Shown: positions 1-6,970, counted from the first letter of the stretch. The stretch is 8,384 nucleotides of DNA from an uncultured Aquincola sp. (GCA_937883885.1 CAKZXL010000190.1:1-8384), one strand, 5' to 3'. Notes: generated by a model from the letters alone, not told the origin. Program-made: numbers and translations.

Positions 1-1437
1 ATGAAGCAGCAGCTGGCCGACAACGGCCGCGACCTGCTGGTGCAGCTGCAGGCGCTGCAGGCCGCGCAAGGCATCGGCAGCGCCACCACGCAGCCGCGCA
101 TCGACGCCCTGACGGCCGAGGTGCTGAACGACCCCAAGGCCCAGCTGGCGGTGCGCACCGCGCTGGGCGCCCACCCGGAATTGACCACAGGCGCCGCCGG
201 CCAGCAGCTGCTCGGCTGGTTCACCAGTTCGCAGTTCGCATCGAATGCCAAGCTCACCGACCAAGCGCGCAAGCTGGCCAGCGAGGTGGCCACCGCCCAT
301 GTGCAGTCCACGCTGCTGGCGCGCATCGGCAGCTTCGACGCGGCCGACCCGGCCAGCGTGGCACGGGCGCGCGCGGCCATCGACAGCCTGCGCAGCCCGG
401 GCCTGTCGCGCGCCTGGGGCGTGTCCGAGGCGGCGCTGGACAAGGCCTTGAAGGCGCTGGACGACGCGGTGCCGGTGGCCGGTGAAACGGCCGAGCAAAG
501 CGCCGCGCGGCTGAAGACGCTGGACCAGACGCTGGGCAAGATCGGCGGCTTCGACAAGAGCAGCTTGGCCGGCCAGCTGCTGCGCGGCGCCGGCCTGGGC
601 CTGGCCGGCGTCGGCCTGCTGGCCTCGCTGGAACGGGCGGGCCTGGACCCTTCGCTGCGCAACCAGACCAAGGTGCTGGTGGACGCCGCCGGCCTGGGCC
701 AGAAGGGCGCCGAGCTGCTGGTGGGCCTTGGCAAGGCCGACGCGGATTCGTGGGTGGGTAAGCTCGGCAGCACCGCGGCCAGCCGCTTCCTCAGCGTGCT
801 CACCGCGGCGGTGGACGTGTGGAGCGCGGCCGATGCCTTCGGCCAGGGCGACATTCCTTCCGGCGTGCTGTACGGCGTGGGCGCTGGCGGCGGGCTGATG
901 GCCGCCTTTGGCGCCGGCAGCGTGGCCGGGCCCATCGGCATCGGGCTGGTGGTGGTGTCGGTGGTGGGCCTGGCGATCTGGAACGACCGCAAGCAGGCCA
1001 ACCAGCATGAGCCCGACCACGACGGCGGCGCCTCGCTGCGCTTCCTGCAGCATGCGGGCCTGAGCGAGCCGGCCGCCCGCGCGCTGGTGGACCAGAGCGG
1101 CGACGGCCACAGCGTGGTGCCGCTGATGGCGCGCTACGCCGGCCTGCACGGCCTGGACCTGGCCGACCCGGCGCAGCAGCATGAGTTCGTTGACTGGATC
1201 AACCAGATGCCGGCCGACCGTCTGGCCGCGCTGCGCGACAGCCTGCACCGTACGATCGACCACCTGGAGGGCGACGCCGGCCGGCTGCCCGCCACCACGT
1301 CGGAGGATGCATGGATCGTCGAGGACACGCGGCAGCGGCCCTGGTTTGCCGCCTCGGGCGCGGCGCGGCCCGAATCGGCCGCGCAACTGGACGCGGTGCT
1401 GCAGGTGCTGCAGCTGCCACAGCCGCCGGCCGGTTGA
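1..1437 (+). CDS. Unrecognised protein with Gly/Ala-rich hydrophobic core, possibly the C-terminal part of a longer protein
   Basis: The frame is open from the first base to a TGA at 1435-1437, giving 478 residues. An ATG sits exactly at position 1, but nothing upstream is visible, so it may be an internal methionine of a longer protein. Residues 1-180 are helical, Ala/Leu/Gln-rich and soluble-looking. Residues about 189-210 form a moderately hydrophobic Gly/Leu/Ala stretch, and about 287-327 form a strong Gly-rich hydrophobic segment ending in LAIWNDRK. A charged C-terminal domain follows (about 336-478), with a DQSGDGHS motif near 363 and DWINQM at about 398-403. No signal peptide or catalytic motif is visible. 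Paired hydrophobic stretches between soluble helical regions occur in secreted translocator, pore-forming and effector-like proteins, but that is only an analogy and I cannot name a family. The strong codon bias supports a real coding region; the function is unknown. Confidence 0.75.
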   Translation: MKQQLADNGRDLLVQLQALQAAQGIGSATTQPRIDALTAEVLNDPKAQLAVRTALGAHPELTTGAAGQQLLGWFTSSQFASNAKLTDQARKLASEVATAHVQSTLLARIGSFDAADPASVARARAAIDSLRSPGLSRAWGVSEAALDKALKALDDAVPVAGETAEQSAARLKTLDQTLGKIGGFDKSSLAGQLLRGAGLGLAGVGLLASLERAGLDPSLRNQTKVLVDAAGLGQKGAELLVGLGKADADSWVGKLGSTAASRFLSVLTAAVDVWSAADAFGQGDIPSGVLYGVGAGGGLMAAFGAGSVAGPIGIGLVVVSVVGLAIWNDRKQANQHEPDHDGGASLRFLQHAGLSEPAARALVDQSGDGHSVVPLMARYAGLHGLDLADPAQQHEFVDWINQMPADRLAALRDSLHRTIDHLEGDAGRLPATTSEDAWIVEDTRQRPWFAASGAARPESAAQLDAVLQVLQLPQPPAG

Positions 1438-1474
1438 CCGGCGCCCGCAGGTCCCCGGGCCTGGCCTTGCACGC

Positions 1475-1861
1475 ATGAGCAGCCTGCCCGGCCCTGCCGC
1501 GCCGGCCGATGCGCCCTGGCGCCTGCGCTGCCCGCACTGCGGCCTGGCCGCCCTGCCCGCCTGGCGCAAGCTGCTGCTGGGGCCGGCCGGCCGCACGCCT
1601 TGCCGGCATTGCGGCCTGGCCGTGGGCGTGGCGCCGGGCCCGGCGGTGCTGGCCTGGCTGCCCTGCCTGCTGGTGGTGGCGGTGGCCCTGACCGGCGGCG
1701 GGCGGCGGCCGCTGCTGCTGGTGGCGGCCACCGTGCTGGCCGTGGTCACCACCAGCGTGCTGCACCTGGTGAGCGTGCCGCTGGTGCGCCGCCAGCTCAC
1801 CGACGCGGCGGCGGTGCGCCGCGCGCTTGAAAAACCCGTGCCACCGGCATCACCAAGCTGA
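1475..1861 (+). CDS. Small zinc-ribbon membrane protein with two transmembrane helices
   Basis: A 128-residue protein starting at ATG 1475, 37 bases after the preceding stop and on the same strand, so possibly co-transcribed with it. The frame is open further upstream, but that part overlaps the preceding gene. ATG 1475 is chosen because the N-terminal motif begins just after it; no good Shine-Dalgarno sequence is visible. Two CxxC knuckles, C19-P-H-C22 and C43-R-H-C46, lie about 20 residues apart in a cytoplasmic-looking N-terminus and probably bind one zinc ion as a treble-clef or ribbon fold. Two hydrophobic segments follow (about 57-72 and 79-101), separated by a short Gly/Arg turn, then a basic tail. 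By the positive-inside rule both termini should be cytoplasmic. Proteins with a zinc ribbon before one or two membrane helices are common and mostly uncharacterised. I cannot assign a function. Confidence 0.7.
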   Translation: MSSLPGPAAPADAPWRLRCPHCGLAALPAWRKLLLGPAGRTPCRHCGLAVGVAPGPAVLAWLPCLLVVAVALTGGGRRPLLLVAATVLAVVTTSVLHLVSVPLVRRQLTDAAAVRRALEKPVPPASPS

Positions 1862-1929
1862 CCTCGGGGCCGCGTCGATCCGTTACAGAATGCGCCCTTC
1901 CTTCCAAGGCAGTGGCCAGGCAGTTCGGC

Positions 1930-4449
1930 ATGACGCAAGACCGTGTTCCGCTTTCACCACCGCCTGGCCCGGCGCCCCACCCACCCCCGCTGTCGCCCGC
2001 CGGCCATGGCGGCCTGCCCAACCACCCCTTCCTGAGCGGCTGCGACTGGGCGGCCACCGCCCTGGGGCCGCCAGACACCTGGCCCGCCGCGTTGCGCACC
2101 GCGGTCAACCAGGTGATGGAGACACCCACGCCCATGTGGCTGGCCTGGGGCGAAGCGCTGACCCTGGTCTACAACCGGCCCTATGTGCCGCTGCTGCAGG
2201 ACAAGCACCCCGCCGCCCAGGGCGCACCGCTGCACGAGGTATGGGGCGAGGTCTGGGCCGACGTGGCGCCGCTGCTGGCCACCACCCTGGCCGGCCAGTC
2301 CATCCACCGCGAGCACATGCCGCTGCAGGTGCAGCGCCACGGCCGCACCGAGCCGGCCTGGTTCTCGTTCTCGTACATCCCGCTGCGCGACGAACACGGC
2401 ACCGTGCACGGCCTGCTGTGCAACGTGACCGAAAGCACCGCGCTGATGCTGGCGCGCGAGCGCCAGGACGAGACCGAAGAACGCTACCGGCTGGCCGTGC
2501 TGGCCACCAACGACGCCATCTGGGACTGGCGGCTGCAGGACGGCCACGTGATCTGGAACCAGGCGCTGCAAACCTTGTTCGGCCATGCGCACAGCCAGAC
2601 CAGCGCCGACTGGTGGCTGGACCACATCCACCCCGAAGACCGCCAGCGCATCGACGACGACATTCATGCGGTGATCGAAGGCGGCGGCACCAGCTGGACC
2701 CAGGAGTACCGCTTTCGCCGCAGCGACGGCACGTATGCCGACGTGCTGGACCGCGGCACCGTGCTGCGCCATGCGCAGGGCCGGGCGCTGCGCATGATCG
2801 GCGCCATGCTCGACCTGACCGAGCGCAAGGCGGCCGAGGCCGCGCTGCGCGAGAGCGAGCGCCAGTTCCGCACGCTGTTCAACTCGATGGACGAAGGCTT
2901 TTGCATCATCGAGTTCCTGGACGGCCCGCATGGCCCGCTGAGCGACTACGTGCACGTGGTGGCCAACCCGGCCTACACCGCCAATGCCGGCATCCCCGAC
3001 GTGGTGGGCCAGAAGGTGCGCGAGATGGTGCCGGCCGAGGCCGAAGGCTGGGTGCAGATCTACCGCCGCGTGCTGCTCACCGGCGAGCCGGTGCGCTTCG
3101 AGCGTGAGCTGGTGGCCACCGGCCGCTACCTGGATCTGGCGGCCTTCCGGCTGGAGCCACCCGAGCGCCGCCAGGTGGCGGTGCTGTTCCAGGACGTGAC
3201 CCAGCGCCACCGTGCCGAGCTGGCGCTGCGCGAGCTGAACGACACGCTGGAGCGCCGCGTGGCCGCCGAAGTGGCCGAGCGCCTGCGCACCGAAGAAGCC
3301 CTGCGTCAGTCGCAGAAGATGGAGGCGGTGGGCCAGCTCACCGGCGGCATCGCGCACGACTTCAACAACATGCTGGCGGTGGTCATCGGCTCGCTCGACC
3401 TGCTGGCGCGCCGCTACGTGGGCGAAGACGCCCGCGCCGCCCGCCACGTGGAAGCGGCGCGCGACAGCGCCCGCCGCGCCGCGCAGCTCACGCAGCGGCT
3501 GCTGGCCTTCTCGCGCCAGCAGCCACTGCAGCCCGAACCGGTGGACGTGAACAAGCTGGTGGCCGGCATGTCCGACCTGCTGCGCCATTCGCTGGGCGGC
3601 GCGGTGCTGCTGGAAACGGTGCTGGCCGGCGGCCTGTGGCGCGCCCATGTCGACCCCAACCAGCTGGAAAACGCCATCCTCAACCTGGCGGTCAATGGCC
3701 GCGACGCGATGTCCGACGGCGGCCGCCTGACCATCGAAACTGCCAACGCCTGGCTGGACGAGCGCTACGTGGCCGAGCACCCCGGCCTGCCGGCCGGCCA
3801 GTACGTGATGGTGGCCGTCAGCGACACCGGCACCGGCATGTCGCCCGAGGTGCTGGCCAAGGCCTTCGACCCCTTCTTCACCACCAAGGACGTGGGCCGC
3901 GGCACCGGCCTGGGCCTGAGCCAGGTCTATGGCTTCGTGCGCCAGTCGGGCGGCCACGTGAAGATGTATTCGGAGCCCGGCCAGGGCACCGCCGCCAAGA
4001 TCTACCTGCCGCGCCTGACCGGCCCGCAGCCCGACGCGCAGGCCGCCAGCACGCCGCAGCGCCTGCCCCGCGGCGAAGCGCACGAGCTGGTGCTGGTGGT
4101 GGAAGACGAACCGGCGGTGCGCGAGTTCTCGATCGAGGCGCTGACTGAGCTGGGTTATGCGGTGCTGCAGGCCGACAACGCCGCGGCCGCGCTGCGCCTG
4201 CTGGATGCCCACCCCGAGGTGGCGCTGCTGTTCACCGACGTGGTGATGCCCGAGGTCAACGGCCGCAAGCTGGCCGATGAGGCACTGCGCCGCCGGCCCG
4301 GGCTGAAGGTGCTGTTCACCACCGGCTACACCCGCAACGCCGTGGTGCACAACGGCGTGCTGGATGCCGGCGTGCACCTGATTGGCAAGCCCTTTTCCAT
4401 CGACGAACTGGCCACCCGCGTGCGTGAGGTGCTGGACGCGGGCGGCTGA
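1930..4449 (+). CDS. Soluble hybrid histidine kinase: PAS-PAS-PAS-HisKA-HATPase-REC
   Basis: An 839-residue sensor kinase with no membrane segment, so cytoplasmic. ATG 1930 is preferred over the in-frame GTG 1912 because a GGCCAGG stretch at 1914-1920 is suitably spaced from it. After a Pro-rich leader (1-30) comes a PAS-like module (about 38-170) of the type with GPPDTWP and SYIPLRDE motifs. A PAS_3-like domain follows (about 185-300, with HPEDR and FRRSDGT), then a third PAS (about 309-430) and a short coiled-coil linker. The dimerisation domain holds the phosphoacceptor H476 in GGIAHDFNN. The ATPase domain shows an N box (585-594, NLAVNGRDAM), G1 box (D632-TGTGM) and G2 box (658-664, GTGLGLS). 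The C-terminal receiver (about 718-838) has acidic pocket E725/D726, phosphoacceptor D770, T797/T798 and K820. Family knowledge predicts ATP-dependent phosphorylation of H476, then transfer to D770 or a partner receiver. Next downstream are a KaiC-like ATPase and a stand-alone receiver. The ligand is unknown; no cysteine typical of a LOV flavin site was recognised. Confidence 0.95.
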   Translation: MTQDRVPLSPPPGPAPHPPPLSPAGHGGLPNHPFLSGCDWAATALGPPDTWPAALRTAVNQVMETPTPMWLAWGEALTLVYNRPYVPLLQDKHPAAQGAPLHEVWGEVWADVAPLLATTLAGQSIHREHMPLQVQRHGRTEPAWFSFSYIPLRDEHGTVHGLLCNVTESTALMLARERQDETEERYRLAVLATNDAIWDWRLQDGHVIWNQALQTLFGHAHSQTSADWWLDHIHPEDRQRIDDDIHAVIEGGGTSWTQEYRFRRSDGTYADVLDRGTVLRHAQGRALRMIGAMLDLTERKAAEAALRESERQFRTLFNSMDEGFCIIEFLDGPHGPLSDYVHVVANPAYTANAGIPDVVGQKVREMVPAEAEGWVQIYRRVLLTGEPVRFERELVATGRYLDLAAFRLEPPERRQVAVLFQDVTQRHRAELALRELNDTLERRVAAEVAERLRTEEALRQSQKMEAVGQLTGGIAHDFNNMLAVVIGSLDLLARRYVGEDARAARHVEAARDSARRAAQLTQRLLAFSRQQPLQPEPVDVNKLVAGMSDLLRHSLGGAVLLETVLAGGLWRAHVDPNQLENAILNLAVNGRDAMSDGGRLTIETANAWLDERYVAEHPGLPAGQYVMVAVSDTGTGMSPEVLAKAFDPFFTTKDVGRGTGLGLSQVYGFVRQSGGHVKMYSEPGQGTAAKIYLPRLTGPQPDAQAASTPQRLPRGEAHELVLVVEDEPAVREFSIEALTELGYAVLQADNAAAALRLLDAHPEVALLFTDVVMPEVNGRKLADEALRRRPGLKVLFTTGYTRNAVVHNGVLDAGVHLIGKPFSIDELATRVREVLDAGG

Positions 4450-4509
4450 GGCGGGCCCCTATGCCACACTGGCGGGCGCCGCTCCCTTTCGTCGTTCCTT
4501 GCAGTACCC

Positions 4510-5898
4510 ATGAAACTCCAACGCCTGCCCACCGCCATCGACGGACTGGATGTGATCCTTCAGGGCGGCTTGTTCGAAGGTGGCGTGTACATCTTCGAAG
4601 GCCCGCCCGGCGTCGGCAAGACCACGCTGGCCAACCAGATCGCCTACCAGCTGGCCACGCAGCGCCAGCGGCGCACGCTCTACGTCACGCTGCTGGCCGA
4701 GTCGCATGCCCGCATGCTGCAGCACATGGAGCAGCAGGTGTTCTTCGACCGTGCCCAGGTCAGCGCCAGCATCTTCTACGTCAGCGCCTACCGCGAGCTG
4801 GAGGACGGTGGCCTGAAGGCCGTGGTCGCGCTGCTGCGCGGCGAGCTGCTGCGCAGCCGGGCCTCGCTGCTGGTGATCGACGGCCTGGTGGTCGAACACC
4901 GCGGCCTCGATGGCGATCTGGCGCGGCAGTTCGTGCATGAACTGCAGAGCCTGGTCAGCGCCATGTCCTGCACCTGCCTGGTCTTGACCAGCGGCAACGG
5001 CAATGCGCTGAGCGCCGAGCAGACCATGGTGGACGGCATCTTCACCTTCGAGGACCACAGCTTCCACTGGCGGGCCGAGCGGCGCATGCAGGTGCGCAAG
5101 TTCCGCGGCAGCCAGGTCATCCGGGGCAGCCACACCTTCTGCATCTCGCAGCGTGGGCTGCAGTTCTTCCCCCGGCTGGAAAGCCTGCCGCTTGCCGCCG
5201 ATGGCGGCTGTCTGGGCGAAGGCACGGTGTCCACCGGCCTGCCGGCATGGGATGGTCTCCTACGCAGCGGCGGGGTGCTGGCTGCTAGTTCTTCCGTCGT
5301 GATCGGCCATAGTGGGGCCGGCAAGACGGTGCTGGCGTTGGCCTTCGCGGCAGTGGCCTCACCTTCGGTGCCCGCCCTGCTGATGGCCTGCACGGAGTTC
5401 GAGGGCGATCTGCGGCGCTCGGGCACTGAGCTCGGCCTGGACGTGGCTCAAGCGATCGACTCAGGCGCACTGACGGTGGTGCACCTGGGGCACGAGGATG
5501 AATCGATGGACGAGATGGGCCACAAACTGCTGCGACTGGTGGACGAGCGCAAGATCCGCCGCGTGGTGGTCGATGGCCTCGAAGGCCTGGCGGACACGCT
5601 GGCCTTCCCCGAACGCGGCTACCGCTTCCTGGGGCGGCTGCTGACCGAGCTGAAGTGCCGCGGCGTCACCTCGCTGTTCACCGTCGACCCCGCCGCGCTG
5701 GCGGTGGCCGCCGGCACCGGCCTGGCTGAAGGCGTGGTGGGCTGGTTCGACAATGCCTTCGTGTTCCAGACCCGCTTCGGCCATGCCGGTGCAGCCCGCA
5801 CGCTGGCCGTGGCCAAGGCGCGGGGCACGCAGCCCAGCGCGGCGGATACCGACGTGCAGCTGGCCCTGGCGGGTGCCGAACGCCCGCCCAGACATTGA
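4510..5898 (+). CDS. KaiC-like protein with two RecA-fold ATPase domains
   Basis: A 462-residue protein, somewhat shorter than cyanobacterial KaiC (about 519). ATG 4510 is the only possible start: the kinase's TGA at 4447-4449 is in the same frame, and no start codon lies between. Domain 1 (about 1-225) has Walker A GPPGVGKTT (31-39), a Walker B strand ending at D124 (LLVID) and the KaiC-family closing motif K197-F-R-G200 followed by RGSHTFCIS and GLQFFP. Domain 2 (about 232-462) has Walker A GHSGAGKTV (266-274), Walker B ending at D355 (RRVVVD) and a closing KARG near 437. Against remembered KaiC, the paired catalytic glutamates are degenerate: LLAE ending at E64 in domain 1, and T295-E296 in domain 2. 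The residues at the S431/T432 autophosphorylation sites appear to be V410/G411, and the C-terminal tail is short. It is therefore probably an ATP-binding signalling ATPase rather than a clock kinase. It lies between a hybrid kinase (60 bases upstream) and a receiver (14 bases downstream), implying a shared pathway. Confidence 0.93.
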   Translation: MKLQRLPTAIDGLDVILQGGLFEGGVYIFEGPPGVGKTTLANQIAYQLATQRQRRTLYVTLLAESHARMLQHMEQQVFFDRAQVSASIFYVSAYRELEDGGLKAVVALLRGELLRSRASLLVIDGLVVEHRGLDGDLARQFVHELQSLVSAMSCTCLVLTSGNGNALSAEQTMVDGIFTFEDHSFHWRAERRMQVRKFRGSQVIRGSHTFCISQRGLQFFPRLESLPLAADGGCLGEGTVSTGLPAWDGLLRSGGVLAASSSVVIGHSGAGKTVLALAFAAVASPSVPALLMACTEFEGDLRRSGTELGLDVAQAIDSGALTVVHLGHEDESMDEMGHKLLRLVDERKIRRVVVDGLEGLADTLAFPERGYRFLGRLLTELKCRGVTSLFTVDPAALAVAAGTGLAEGVVGWFDNAFVFQTRFGHAGAARTLAVAKARGTQPSAADTDVQLALAGAERPPRH

Positions 5899-5912
5899 GC
5901 CAGGACCTCCCG

Positions 5913-6362
5913 ATGAAACTGGTTCTGATCGTCGAGGACGAGTTTGGCAACCGGGAGGTGCTGCAGCTGCTGCTGGAAGCCGAGGGCTACCGCGTGCAGG
6001 CTGCCTCCAACGGCAAGGCCGCGCTGGCCCTGCTGGCGGCCGAGGTGCCGGCGCTCATCCTGTCCGACTTCATGATGCCCACGATGAACGGCGCCGAGCT
6101 GGGACTGCTGGTGCGGCAGGACCCTGCGCTGGCCGCCGTGCCCTTCCTCTTCATGAGCGCCACCAGCGAAGACGTGGTGCGCCAGTCGTTCCGCGACTAC
6201 GACGCCTTCCTGGTCAAGCCCTTCGACATCGACAGCATGCTGGGCGCCGTCCGGCGCTTTGCCACCCAGGGCCGGCCCCCGCAGCCCACGAGCCAGGAGG
6301 TGGGCGACTCGATGCGCCAGCTGCTCAAGGGCATCGAGCTGCCGCCCGGCCCCGAACGCTGA
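5913..6362 (+). CDS. Stand-alone response-regulator receiver protein
   Basis: A 149-residue single-domain response regulator. ATG 5913 is chosen because AGGA at 5902-5905 gives a good ribosome-binding site seven bases upstream. A TTG at 5895, overlapping the preceding stop, would add six residues. The receiver fold spans about 1-116: acidic pocket E8/D9, phosphoacceptor D52 in ILSDFMMP, conserved hydroxyl S82 in FMSAT, and K102 in LVKPFD. All residues needed for aspartyl phosphorylation and switching are present. There is no DNA-binding, GGDEF or other output domain. Instead a tail of about 33 residues follows: a Pro/Gln-rich linker and then a short possibly helical segment (about 127-143). 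Such proteins act by protein-protein contact or as phosphate shuttles. It begins 14 bases after the KaiC-like gene, so it is almost certainly in the same operon. The upstream hybrid kinase is its likely phosphodonor, which is an inference. Confidence 0.94.
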   Translation: MKLVLIVEDEFGNREVLQLLLEAEGYRVQAASNGKAALALLAAEVPALILSDFMMPTMNGAELGLLVRQDPALAAVPFLFMSATSEDVVRQSFRDYDAFLVKPFDIDSMLGAVRRFATQGRPPQPTSQEVGDSMRQLLKGIELPPGPER

Positions 6363-6380
6363 GGCGGCGCCTGCCGGGCT

Positions 6381-6845
6381 TCAAGGCGCGGCCAGCGTCC
6401 ACTCGGCCACCACGCGGCCGGGCATGGCCAGGCGTTGCACGCCCTGCGTGAGGCGGCCCAGCCGGACGAGGCCCGGCGAGTGCTGGAAGTCCTTGTGGAA
6501 CAAGGCCACGTTGCCCCAGGGCGCGTAGTAGGCCATGTCGCCCGCCATGGGCGCATAGCCGGCGGGCGCGCCTTCGGTGGTCAGGGCTCGCGGCAGCACC
6601 GCGATCTTCTCGGTGGCGGCGTAGTCTTCCAGGCTCAGCCGCAGCGGCAGCAGCGCGGCGAAGTCCCGCGCGGTGGGGTGGTCGTCCAGCAGCAGGTCGA
6701 GGCGATGGTCGCCCAGCTTGAGCAGCAGCTTCATGGCAGGCACGGGTGAGGCCCGCACGCTGCCCGCGACCAGTGCGGTGGCCCAGGCCAGGCGCAAGGC
6801 GTGTCGGCGGTTCAACGGTGGCGGGCAGTGGTTGGGCAGATTCAT
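6381..6845 (-). CDS. Exported cyclophilin-like-fold protein with twin-arginine-type leader
   Basis: A 154-residue protein read on the minus strand from ATG at 6845-6843 to TGA at 6383-6381. The N-terminus looks like a signal peptide: a polar stretch with N-R13-R14-H-A-L-R (Tat-like), a hydrophobic core (about 19-30) and a possible VRA|S cleavage site after A32. The mature part, from about residue 38, matches the small bacterial cyclophilin-like-fold family (Cyclophil_like2 type) as I remember it: PTARDFAALLPL, LEDYAATEKI, a TTEGAPAGYAP segment, GDMAYYAPWGNVALF and LVRLGRL. Many members start at the equivalent of M38 and have no leader, so the exported form is a variant. The fold resembles peptidyl-prolyl isomerases, but catalysis has not been established for this family to my knowledge. 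Its stop faces the receiver gene's stop, 18 bases away. It is divergent from the MFS gene and shares a 125-base intergenic region with it. Confidence 0.88.
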   Translation of the reverse strand: MNLPNHCPPPLNRRHALRLAWATALVAGSVRASPVPAMKLLLKLGDHRLDLLLDDHPTARDFAALLPLRLSLEDYAATEKIAVLPRALTTEGAPAGYAPMAGDMAYYAPWGNVALFHKDFQHSPGLVRLGRLTQGVQRLAMPGRVVAEWTLAAP

Positions 6846-6898
6846 GGTGGCATCCGTGCGGGCACTTTAAACATCGCATTCATCAGCCGCGCCCATAG

Positions 6899-6911
6899 GC
6901 GCTTGAAGCGC
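6899..6911. repeat. Perfect 13-base inverted repeat in the divergent intergenic region
   Basis: GCGCTT-G-AAGCGC is a perfect palindrome around one central base. It lies between the divergent starts of the cyclophilin-like gene (6845) and the MFS gene (6971), a typical place for an operator. No regulator gene is adjacent, and a six-base-arm palindrome can arise by chance in a region this size, so an operator role is only a suggestion. Confidence 0.35.
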
Positions 6912-6970
6912 ACGGCGGCTAGTCGCGCGGGGCCCTGCTGCCTAGAGTGCCGGGCTTTGCACCGCCCCGC

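Noticed and set aside
1429..1442. Inverted repeat GCCGGT-TG-ACCGGC across the first gene's stop codon, considered as a terminator
   Set aside because: The stem is short and has no T-run; such repeats are common by chance in GC-rich DNA.
1858..1891. Possible promoter before the kinase (CTGACC and TACAGAAT)
   Set aside because: The hexamers match weakly and their spacing is about 19-22 bases, so I could not support a call.
1827..3107. A 426-codon plus-strand frame overlapping the start of the kinase
   Set aside because: It is an Arg/Ala/Gly-rich out-of-frame reading of the kinase gene without domains.
1954..4377. An 807-codon open frame on the minus strand, opposite the hybrid kinase
   Set aside because: Its codons line up exactly with those of the kinase, so its stops would need sense TTA, CTA or TCA codons, which this GC-rich genome avoids. 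Its product is a His/Gln/Gly-rich low-complexity string with no domain, while the plus strand encodes clear kinase motifs.
4459..5133. A 224-codon open frame on the minus strand opposite the KaiC-like gene
   Set aside because: It has the same codon-aligned antisense artefact, while the plus strand has Walker motifs and KaiC-family signatures.
4510..5898. Naming the KaiC-like gene kaiC and calling the cluster a circadian clock
   Set aside because: There is no KaiA or KaiB in the window, and the key phosphorylation residues appear to be missing; only the KaiC-family fold is supported.
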